Shown in pieces: positions 35,977 to 43,666 of a DNA stretch of 64,000 bases (positions within the stretch are counted from its first letter, which is position 1; every line of letters begins with the position of its first letter). Source of the stretch: Anaerolineales bacterium (GTDB lineage: Bacteria > Chloroflexota > Anaerolineae > Anaerolineales > Villigracilaceae). The position numbers and the translations under genes are program-made. Location of the stretch: positions 186,001 to 250,000 of the forward strand of contig JACMLM010000071.1 in assembly GCA_014379595.1 (NCBI GenBank), read 5' to 3'. The notes under the pieces were generated by a model. The model was not told the DNA's origin. It saw only the letters and a program-made list of their open reading frames with translations, and did no database searches.

Positions 35977-37416
35977 TCATCCTTGGTTTTCCGCTGCATC
36001 AATCGCTTTTAACATAGCGGATGCTTTATTGACTGATTCTTGAAACTCGGTAGCGGGGTCTGAATCTGCGACAATGCCTGCCCCTGCTTGCACACTGACT
36101 GTATTACCTCGTCCAACCATCGTGCGGATGGCGAGGCACGTATCCATGGCACCGTCGAAGCCGAAGTAACCGATCATGCCTGCGTAGGCGTTGCGCGAGT
36201 CTGATTCTAATTCAGCAATGATCTCCATGGCGCGGACTTTCGGTGCGCCGCTTACTGTCCCAGCTGGAAATGCAGCGCGGACTAAATCGAAAGCTGTTAG
36301 TTCAGGGCGAAGAGTTCCTTCCACATGAGAAACAATATGCATTACATGTGAATATCTTTCAACGGTGAAGAAATCAGAAACTTTGATCGTGCCATATTCG
36401 CACACTCGTCCCAAATCGTTGCGGCCCAGATCAACTAACATCACATGCTCCGCGCGTTCCTTCGGATCGGCAAGCAAGTCTTTGGCAAGATCGGCATCAG
36501 CGTTGGGGTCTGCATCTCGGGGACGCGTCCCGGCTATCGGTCGGAGTGAAGCGGTTCTTCCTTCCAAGCGGACAAACATCTCCGGCGACGAACCAACAAT
36601 ATAAAACGGTTCATTGTCGACGAGTCCGAAATCAAAAAAGAACATGTATGGTGATGGATTCAAACGACGCACGGCACGATACACATCGAACGGCTCAACA
36701 TTCGTTTCACGCGAAAAACGCTGCGAAAGCACAACTTGAAAAATATCGCCTGCAGCAATATGTTCCTTGGCCTGCTCAACCATCGCTTCATATTTTTTCT
36801 GCGTGAGATTAGATTTGATCTTCGACGGCTTGACTTCGATTTTTTGTGCAGCAGGTAGCGGCTGATGAATGCGTTCGGTGATGGCATCCAATTTTTGATT
36901 TGCACCTTCGGCATCGCCATCCAAAACATTTGCAATCAGGAAGATACTGCGGCGCGCATGATCGAACGCGACGATGGTATCGGCCAGCAAATAAATTCCA
37001 TCGGGAATTTCACCCGCATCCATCTTGGACTGGAGAGTGGGTTCAAAATAACGAACAGACTCATAGCCGAGATAACCCACCAACCCACCCGTGAAGCGCG
37101 GAGCATTCGGCAAGTGGACACCAGGAAAGCGGCTCATTTCATTTTGCAAAAATATCGTCGGGTCGGAATGATCGAGTTGAACAATACGCGTTTCACCGTT
37201 TTCTTTGATCTCAACCTGACCATCGCGCAAAATATATTCCGCTCTGGGTTGAACACCGATGAATGAATAACGTGCAATGCGTTCTCCTCCTTCGACGGAT
37301 TCTAATAAGAACGACGCACCGTCGCCACGCAGTTTGAGATACAAGCTGACGGGCGTTTCAAGGTCCGCAGACACTTCGCGGATGATCGTTTGGACTGTAG
37401 TTGATTCAAGTAGCAT
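35977..37416 (-). CDS. trpE: Anthranilate synthase component I
   Basis: Chorismate-using subunit of 479 residues that makes anthranilate with TrpG. Motifs: the LLESVEGGERIARYSFIG N-terminal region (part of the tryptophan feedback site in the family), GYLGYESVRYFE, IFQVVLSQRF, PSPYMFFFDF, PIAGTRPR, LGRNDLGRV and GTVSGAPKVRAMEI. Catalytic residues are intact. AAGGAG precedes the ATG. It is the first gene after the T-box leader. Confidence 0.97.
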   Translation of the reverse strand: MLLESTTVQTIIREVSADLETPVSLYLKLRGDGASFLLESVEGGERIARYSFIGVQPRAEYILRDGQVEIKENGETRIVQLDHSDPTIFLQNEMSRFPGVHLPNAPRFTGGLVGYLGYESVRYFEPTLQSKMDAGEIPDGIYLLADTIVAFDHARRSIFLIANVLDGDAEGANQKLDAITERIHQPLPAAQKIEVKPSKIKSNLTQKKYEAMVEQAKEHIAAGDIFQVVLSQRFSRETNVEPFDVYRAVRRLNPSPYMFFFDFGLVDNEPFYIVGSSPEMFVRLEGRTASLRPIAGTRPRDADPNADADLAKDLLADPKERAEHVMLVDLGRNDLGRVCEYGTIKVSDFFTVERYSHVMHIVSHVEGTLRPELTAFDLVRAAFPAGTVSGAPKVRAMEIIAELESDSRNAYAGMIGYFGFDGAMDTCLAIRTMVGRGNTVSVQAGAGIVADSDPATEFQESVNKASAMLKAIDAAENQG

Positions 37417-37441
37417 AATGACTCCTTTATTTTTTGTTGAC

Positions 37442-37501
37442 GTAGGGGCGACCCGCCATGATTCATAATGGCTCTTGACGACCTTGGCGGGTCGCCCCTA
37501 C
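37442..37501. repeat. Palindromic repeat, family A copy 3
   Basis: GTAGGGGCGACCCGCCA at one end and TGGCGGGTCGCCCCTAC at the other, a 17-bp nearly perfect inverted pair. It lies between the T-box terminator and trpE, so any transcript that escapes the terminator carries this hairpin in the trpE leader. Confidence 0.85.
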
Positions 37502-37510
37502 GCGTGATTT

Positions 37511-37843
<333 letters not shown>

Positions 37844-37849
37844 GGCGGT

Positions 37850-37878
37850 ATTTTATGACGGAGGGAGAGATGTGTCAA
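37850..37878 (-). promoter_or_regulatory. Sigma70 promoter of the trp operon
   Basis: Perfect TTGACA (37873-37878), 17-base spacer, and TAAAAT (37850-37855). Start of transcription about 37843, immediately before T-box stem I. The best promoter match noticed in the window. Confidence 0.9.
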
Positions 37879-37926
37879 GGGGAGAAATCAAAAAATTAGT
37901 ATGCAGAATACAAACCCAATAGTTAT

Positions 37927-38493
37927 TCAGATATTGTGTCTTTGAAGTTCTTCTTTACTTGCTGACGAAATATTGAGGATTGCAGTTAATAACCGAATCA
38001 ATACGACATGAAATGTATTATGCAAGATCTCATACTCTGTATCATCCGTTATCCACTTTTGATAAAGTTTGTTGCTCTCATCATTTGGGTTATTATGAGC
38101 AATTTTGCCAAACAAAAACATGTTTAGAACGTCTCTATTGGTTAGTGTTCCTTTTTGTCCATGAGACACTATCTCATCTAATCTAATGTTTAGAATCTTT
38201 CTTATTTTTTCATATTCATCTTTCCATTTAGATGAAAGATCAGGGTCATTTGTCAAATCTGCCAGTTTTCTGAGCGATATGCCATCTTTGTCTTGAAGGA
38301 ACAGCCTTAGGTTTAGTAATAATGCATCTCTTTGCTCGTCAGTAGGTTGGTAAAAATCAACCTGCCATTTATCTCCAACTTTCTTTATTTCTCCACCAAC
38401 TATTTTGTCTTTCCCTTCAAGGTAAGAAAGAGTCCTAATATACTCAGCGCGTTCAATAAAATCTTTGAGGCGTTTTTTGGTTTCGGATTTCAT
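37927..38493 (-). CDS. Hypothetical protein
   Basis: Unrecognised 188-residue protein, cytoplasmic, mostly helical and rich in Lys, Asp and Asn. A Lys/Glu-rich N-terminal helix is followed by a strand segment (KVGDKWQVDFYQPTDEQ) and a long helical part (KIRKILNIRLDEIVSHGQ). Codon use is A/T-rich compared with the trp operon, and it stands alone between the trp promoter and a divergent gene, suggesting an acquired gene. No partner or motif gives a function. Confidence 0.6.
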   Translation of the reverse strand: MKSETKKRLKDFIERAEYIRTLSYLEGKDKIVGGEIKKVGDKWQVDFYQPTDEQRDALLLNLRLFLQDKDGISLRKLADLTNDPDLSSKWKDEYEKIRKILNIRLDEIVSHGQKGTLTNRDVLNMFLFGKIAHNNPNDESNKLYQKWITDDTEYEILHNTFHVVLIRLLTAILNISSASKEELQRHNI

Positions 38494-38680
38494 AATGTTT
38501 CATTATTTATCACTACAATCAAATCAGATTTTACAACAAAACAAGCATATCACATTGGTGCAAAATAAGAATTCACATGTCTTCACGAAAGGCTTGCGTT
38601 GAGAGTCACATATCTACCAGCGCGGATGACCGCAATTTAGTTTACAGTAACATATAGGCTGTACTATCGTTTTCTTTAAT

Positions 38681-39547
38681 ATGGTTCGTAACACAATCCG
38701 CTCAAACAGCATAATCATTATTGTGGTCATGCTGGCTTTTAGCCTTTCAATTTCTTTCACATCTGTTCATGCTAATGCTATTCAGGATGAGCCTCTTTGT
38801 GGCAACGGCTCTGCTCCTGATTATGGGCTTTCTTATAATTTGTTTCAGCCGCATTGGACAGTGGGTTGGGAAGGTTATGCATCAGAGCGTGCAGTCAGCC
38901 AAGTGGATGCAGTTCTCGATGAACTGGACGCAGATTCCATTGCACAGACCATGATCCTTATCAAGCCGCAAGAGGAAGTGGGCATTCGCTCTAATTGCTC
39001 CGTGCATTTTCTACGTTATATGCAGCTTGGTTTACCAAATGGTGAACGTAAAGACAATGGCTTTGTTTTTTTGATCGTTGTTGAACCAGACGATATTGAT
39101 GTGCATTACGCCGTGGGCCTAGGCTTGCCAGCACTCACTGCCTATGAGTTGACGAATATCAATCGCGCTGTTGAAACTGCTTATGAGTCCACACAAAGTA
39201 TGGATCAAGCACTGCTGACTTTAGTACAAGAATTCGACAAAGTTGCACGCGAAAACTATCCGCCTCTGACTTACCTCGAGCCGACTCCTGAAACCGTCGA
39301 TCTTCCCGTTGGCCCTTTAGGCGTTTCCGCTATTTGCGGTCAACTGTGTTTGGGCCTCATCTTTCTACTGTTTATGGGATGGATGTTTAGTCAGATGGCA
39401 CGGACTGGTGGGATGACATTCAATCCATCTGGTTCACGTTCCTGGGGAGGCGGAGGATTTCGCGGCTTCCCCTCTGGCGGAGGCAGGAGCAGCGGTCCGA
39501 GCATGCGAGGCGGAAGCGGCAGTGGTCGTTCAGGGCGAACTAATTAA
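38681..39547 (+). CDS. TPM-domain membrane protein with Gly/Ser-rich tail
   Basis: Protein of 288 residues with a signal peptide ending near VHANA, an extracytoplasmic TPM (Psb32/YgcG-type) domain (about 50-200, with AVGLGLPALTAYELTNINRA), one membrane segment (LCLGLIFLLFMGWMF) and a low-complexity tail of Gly, Ser and Arg (GGGGFRGFPSGGGRSSG). TPM proteins act in photosystem repair or envelope maintenance and often lie beside lemA, as here: the LemA gene follows after 19 bases behind AAAGGAG. Confidence 0.8.
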   Translation: MVRNTIRSNSIIIIVVMLAFSLSISFTSVHANAIQDEPLCGNGSAPDYGLSYNLFQPHWTVGWEGYASERAVSQVDAVLDELDADSIAQTMILIKPQEEVGIRSNCSVHFLRYMQLGLPNGERKDNGFVFLIVVEPDDIDVHYAVGLGLPALTAYELTNINRAVETAYESTQSMDQALLTLVQEFDKVARENYPPLTYLEPTPETVDLPVGPLGVSAICGQLCLGLIFLLFMGWMFSQMARTGGMTFNPSGSRSWGGGGFRGFPSGGGRSSGPSMRGGSGSGRSGRTN

Positions 39548-39566
39548 AAGAAAAGGAGATTAAAAC

Positions 39567-40256
39567 ATGAAAAACACTATGAAATATTTCGTTCCCATTT
39601 TTGTTGTGATTGCTCTAACATTCGGAGTCACCAGCTGTGGTGTCCTAAAGTCAGCTACAACTGAATACAACGAACTGGTCGCGCTGGTGCAAGGCGTACA
39701 AGCCGCAGCCTCTAATTTTCAATTGGTGACTGATACCCAGTATGCCAAAATTCAAGCCAAAACGCAGATCACCAAGGATTATTACGATGCAGTCAGCAAC
39801 AGTGGTGAGGTCTGGACAGGTAACTTCCGCGACGAACAAGAAGCATTGACCGAGATGCTTAAAAATTATCGCGACGCGAACGGTCAACCATTGGACCCAA
39901 CTCAACTGGACCTGAATGCTCTGCAAAATCAGGGTGCATTACCGGATAGCGTAGGTCAGGGCTTTACACTCTTTGTCAACGCCGTGACTCAAGCCCCCCC
40001 GCCTGTACCAGCTCCTGAAGTTACCATCGCCCTTGGTGATACAGTTGATGAAGGAATGAATACCATTCAATTAGCAGGCACAGATTGGAATGATGCTGTC
40101 CGAGCCTATAACACCCGCCGCTCACAAATTTCAGGTGAGGTGATAGCTCGTGTATCAGCATATTTCGGGTTTGACCTGCCAGTAGCCTTCCCGTATTATC
40201 AAGGTGCAAATGCAGGTCAGCCTATCCAAAATCCGCTGGATACGCCGGAGCCGTAA
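39567..40256 (+). CDS. LemA-family lipoprotein
   Basis: Protein of 229 residues with a signal peptide whose TSCG suggests a lipobox (Cys24), followed by a long helical LemA-like region (YNELVALVQGVQAAASNFQ) and a Pro-rich segment (APPPVPAPEV). LemA proteins are membrane-linked helical bundles of unclear role, often paired with TPM-domain proteins, which matches this two-gene unit. The lipoprotein form and extracytoplasmic location are inferred from the N-terminus. Confidence 0.7.
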   Translation: MKNTMKYFVPIFVVIALTFGVTSCGVLKSATTEYNELVALVQGVQAAASNFQLVTDTQYAKIQAKTQITKDYYDAVSNSGEVWTGNFRDEQEALTEMLKNYRDANGQPLDPTQLDLNALQNQGALPDSVGQGFTLFVNAVTQAPPPVPAPEVTIALGDTVDEGMNTIQLAGTDWNDAVRAYNTRRSQISGEVIARVSAYFGFDLPVAFPYYQGANAGQPIQNPLDTPEP

Positions 40257-40282
40257 ATCATTTAAGGTTGAATTAATAAAAT

Positions 40283-40312
40283 AATAGGCATGTCCATGTG
40301 GACATGCCTATT
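40283..40312. terminator. Bidirectional intrinsic terminator
   Basis: Fourteen-bp perfect stem AATAGGCATGTCCA and complement, two-base loop, with T-rich sequence on the plus side and A-rich on the other. It lies between the convergent LemA and dnaA genes and can serve both. Confidence 0.9.
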
Positions 40313-40336
40313 TAATTCCGATATATATTTATTTAG

Positions 40337-41686
40337 TTAAGCAGGTACTGCCTGACTAAACAATCTTTCTTCAATTCTGGTGACAAGCTTTTTCAGTTGG
40401 TCATCGGTCTTGATCGTCTTCTCGATCTTATCGATGGCATACATCACGGTGCTGTGGTCACGCCCGCCAAGTGCTTCGCCGATCTGGGGCAGAGATGCAT
40501 TGGTATGACGTCGCAGTAAATACATCGCCACCTGACGGGGCTTGGCATTTTTCTGTGAACGATTTGGCCCTTTTAAAGCGTCAACCGTAATGTCTCTATC
40601 AGCAGCAACAGCTTCCACTATCTTTTCAAGAGATAAATTCAACTTTTGAGGAAGCAGGTCAGCGAGAGCCACTTCCACAAGATTTGGCGTAAGAGATGAA
40701 CCGCTTAGATCAGCAAAAGCGATCAATCTATTCAAAGCACCTTCGAGTTCGCGGATATTCGATTGCACGCGCTTGGCAATGCTTTCAAGTATCTCGTCTG
40801 AGATATGACGTCCAGTCCGCTCGGCTTTGGAACGCAAGATTGCAAGGCGTGTTTCAAAATCAGGAGCCTGGATGTCAGCGCTTAACCCCCACTCAAAGCG
40901 GGAGCGCAAGCGTTCTTCCAATGTGACCAAGGACTTGGGAGGGCGGTCAGACGAAACGATGATCTGCTTGTCTTGTCCATGCAGGGTGTTGAAAGTGTGA
41001 AAGAATTCTTCCTGTGTAGATTCCTTACCTGCAATAAATTGAATATCATCTACAAGCAACACATCTGCAGAGCGATATTTTTCACGGAAGGCTTGCGTAG
41101 TATGTGTACGAATGGCTGTGATCATGTCATTCGTGAATTCTTCAGAGGAAACGTATAAAACATTCAGTCCACTGGCGTGACAGGCATTTCCAATGGCATG
41201 TAATAAGTGCGTTTTGCCAAGTCCTACGCCCCCATATAAGAAAAGCGGATTATATGCACGGGCTGGCTTCTCAGCCACAGCCTGACAAGCTGCATGAGCA
41301 AGGCGATTGCCAGAGCCAACAACATATGTGTCAAATGTATAGCGCGGATTCAGCGTAACGTGACGGGCTTTTGGCTCAGGCATGGTAATTTCGATGGAAG
41401 AGCCAACAGGCTCCACGTCTGTGGTTGAATCGTTCTCGTCTGCTTGAGTGACAACAAAGTCAACAGAGACGTTTGAATTCAAAATTCCGATCAACAAGCG
41501 GCTGACTGTACTCGCAAGACGGCTCTCCAACCAGTCACGGGCGTATGCATTACGCACACCAACGGTAATAATACCGTTCTCATAAGCCATGGGACGGGTA
41601 TCGCGCACCCAGGTATCGAAAGACGCGCGGGGCATTTCCATTTGAAGTTGTGCGAGTACTGATTGCCAAGCCTGCTCTGCGTTCAT
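40337..41686 (-). CDS. dnaA: Chromosomal replication initiator DnaA
   Basis: AAA+ initiator of 449 residues that opens the origin. Domain I (1-85, AWQSVLAQLQMEMPRASFDTWV), a short linker, then the AAA+ domain with Walker A GGVGLGKTHLLHAIG, Walker B VLLVDDIQF, sensor and arginine motifs (RLRSRFEWGL), and domain IV with the DNA-binding signature GGRDHSTVMYAIDKI. ATG 41684-41686 has AAGG seven bases upstream and is preferred to the ATG at 41692. No dnaN, recF or gyrB follows, unlike the standard arrangement. Confidence 0.97.
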   Translation of the reverse strand: MNAEQAWQSVLAQLQMEMPRASFDTWVRDTRPMAYENGIITVGVRNAYARDWLESRLASTVSRLLIGILNSNVSVDFVVTQADENDSTTDVEPVGSSIEITMPEPKARHVTLNPRYTFDTYVVGSGNRLAHAACQAVAEKPARAYNPLFLYGGVGLGKTHLLHAIGNACHASGLNVLYVSSEEFTNDMITAIRTHTTQAFREKYRSADVLLVDDIQFIAGKESTQEEFFHTFNTLHGQDKQIIVSSDRPPKSLVTLEERLRSRFEWGLSADIQAPDFETRLAILRSKAERTGRHISDEILESIAKRVQSNIRELEGALNRLIAFADLSGSSLTPNLVEVALADLLPQKLNLSLEKIVEAVAADRDITVDALKGPNRSQKNAKPRQVAMYLLRRHTNASLPQIGEALGGRDHSTVMYAIDKIEKTIKTDDQLKKLVTRIEERLFSQAVPA

Positions 41687-41716
41687 AAGCATTCCTTAAT
41701 GAAAGATTTAGAGTGC

Positions 41717-41744
41717 AAAAAACTAGCCCGCCTTTGTTGCGGCT
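41717..41744 (-). terminator. Terminator-like hairpin in the dnaA leader
   Basis: On the minus strand AGCCGC-AACAAAG-GCGGGCT (one bulge) is followed by AGTTTTTT. It sits 31 bases upstream of the dnaA start, where no gene precedes it, so it would act as an attenuator in the dnaA leader rather than end an upstream gene. Confidence 0.45.
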
Positions 41745-42298
41745 TAGTAACTTGATGGTATGTTCTGTTGTAAAATTTTCTTACGGGATTGGATGTAACG
41801 GACAAACATCCTTTATAACAGCGTGAATACATTCTAGCAGACTTCATGAATATAACAAGACGGTAGACCTACGTGAAGTTAAAAAGATTTGTTTTTTTAA
41901 GGTAGCCTTATCTTAAAGAATCATCTCGCACTCATTAATTATCCTGCAATGTTATAGAACAAGCGTTTCAGGCAAGCACACCGGTTCCTCTTATCTTTAC
42001 CCCCACATATGGGTGTAAGCAGGCTTTTTCGACCAAGCAGTGTATATCTATCTTAAAAAATGATGAAGTAAAACTTATTTGATTCACATAACACGAGACT
42101 CTCATTCCTGTGATTCATTTTGAATGAGTCGTTGATTCGTATCATTTATTTTTTTATTATATGATTCATGCATATCAATATTGTCATTTCATTTCAATTC
42201 ATTGATGAAATAATCATATCAAACAAACCTTGCAGCATTATAATCAACATATCCTGATAGCAATTGAAAGACATCTCAAACTACACTTGGACAATTCA
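41745..42298. other. AT-rich gap between dnaA and HMG-CoA reductase; origin candidate
   Basis: Non-coding stretch of about 550 bases between divergent genes. It contains four direct TGATTCR units (42080, 42111, 42133, 42162) within 90 bases next to a long A/T tract (about 42143-42160), a direct repeat TATCTTAAAGAA / TATCTTAAAAAA (about 41910 and 42049), and an imperfect palindrome around CCCACATATGGGTG (about 42002). No canonical DnaA box (TTATCCACA) was seen. Position beside dnaA and base composition make it the best local origin candidate, but this is weak without GC-skew data. Confidence 0.35.
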
Positions 42299-43582
42299 AT
42301 GACCAACTCCCGCATTTCTGGATTTTACAACCTGACCATCGAACAACGGCGAGCAAAACTTGCGGAAGCTGCGCAACTCACCCCCGAAGACCTGATTCCG
42401 TTTACTACAGGCGGACTTTCCACTGATACAGCAGATCACATGATCGAAAATGTGATCGGAATGTATTCATTACCAGTTGGAATTGGTTTAAACTTCATGA
42501 TCAATGGGCGCGATGTGTTGATTCCCTTTGTAGTAGAAGAGCCTTCTATTGTTGCAGGTGTGTCATTTATGGCAAAGTTAGTCCGATCAGGCGGCGGATT
42601 CACTGCTACAACAACCGAATCGTTGATGATCGGGCAAATGCAGCTCATCAACGTAGTCAATATGGATGAAGCACGGCTTAAGTTGTATGAACATAAAGCC
42701 GAATTGCTGGCAAATGCTGATAGAGCAGAGTCAACTCTCCGCAAGATGGGAGGCGGTGCAAAAGATTTGGAGATCCGTCTGATCGAAGAATCTCCAATTG
42801 GTCCGTTTCTAGTGGTACATCTCATCTATGATGTGAAAGATGCAATGGGTGCGAACGCAGTCAATACGGCTTGTGAAAGGCTTGCACCGCAAATTGAAGC
42901 GATCACAGGCGGAAAAGTGCATTTACGCATCCTATCTAATCTTTCAGATCGAAGAATCGCGCGCGCGCGTTGTACGATCCCCGTCAATGAGTTGACCATG
43001 GGCTTTGAGACCTTCAAAGGTGAAACGGTTCGTGACGGAATCATCGCCGCGTATGCCTTCGCCGCCAGTGACCCATACCGTGCGGCGACGCACAACAAAG
43101 GAATCATGAACGGCGTGGATGCGGTTGTTCTCGCCACAGGCAATGACTGGCGTGCCATTGAAGCTGGAGCCCATGCGTATGCAGCCCGTTCAGGCAGATA
43201 TACTTCATTATCTACTTGGGGCAAGGATGCGAACGGAAATTTGGTCGGCACAATTGAAATCCCTATGGCGGTGGGAATCGTAGGCGGTGCGACAAAGGTC
43301 CACCCGACTGCACAAGCCGCTGTAAAGTTGATGAAGATCAAAACTGCCGCCGAACTAGCTGAGATCATCGCTTGTGTTGGCTTGGCTCAAAACATGGCGG
43401 CCCTGCGTGCCCTTGCCACCGAAGGCATCCAACGCGGACACATGTCTCTCCATGCAAGGCAAATTGCTCTCGCCGCTGGAGCCACTGGAGAGACAATTGA
43501 CAAAGTCGCTTCTCAAATGGTAGCAGAGAAGGCTATACGGGTAAGCCGAGCAGAAGAGATTTTGAAGGAAATGAGAGCGTAA
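42299..43582 (+). CDS. mvaA: HMG-CoA reductase, class II
   Basis: Class II (bacterial) 3-hydroxy-3-methylglutaryl-CoA reductase of 427 residues, giving mevalonate. It closely follows the Pseudomonas mevalonii pattern: MIENVIG, NGRDVLIPFVVEEPSIV with the catalytic Glu, DAMGANAVNT, THNKGIMNG with Lys, ATGNDWRA with Asp, and EGIQRGHMSLHARQ with the flexible-flap His. ATG 42299 (MTNSRISGF) fits the family start; a frame from 42230 adds unrelated residues. With HMG-CoA synthase nearby it points to isoprenoid synthesis through mevalonate rather than degradation. Confidence 0.95.
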   Translation: MTNSRISGFYNLTIEQRRAKLAEAAQLTPEDLIPFTTGGLSTDTADHMIENVIGMYSLPVGIGLNFMINGRDVLIPFVVEEPSIVAGVSFMAKLVRSGGGFTATTTESLMIGQMQLINVVNMDEARLKLYEHKAELLANADRAESTLRKMGGGAKDLEIRLIEESPIGPFLVVHLIYDVKDAMGANAVNTACERLAPQIEAITGGKVHLRILSNLSDRRIARARCTIPVNELTMGFETFKGETVRDGIIAAYAFAASDPYRAATHNKGIMNGVDAVVLATGNDWRAIEAGAHAYAARSGRYTSLSTWGKDANGNLVGTIEIPMAVGIVGGATKVHPTAQAAVKLMKIKTAAELAEIIACVGLAQNMAALRALATEGIQRGHMSLHARQIALAAGATGETIDKVASQMVAEKAIRVSRAEEILKEMRA

Positions 43583-43666
43583 TGATAAACAGGTTACTAA
43601 GATTTTTAAGCAGACAGGTTTGACTTCAAGTTTTGGCATATGTAGAAACAGAGAGCAGAGCCACTT

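Noticed and set aside
41693-42298. Canonical DnaA boxes
   Set aside because: No TTATCCACA or one-mismatch cluster was seen; only TGATTCAC-like units, so no oriC is called.
42436-43368. Minus-strand frames of 129 and 180 residues
   Set aside because: Antisense shadows of the HMG-CoA reductase gene.
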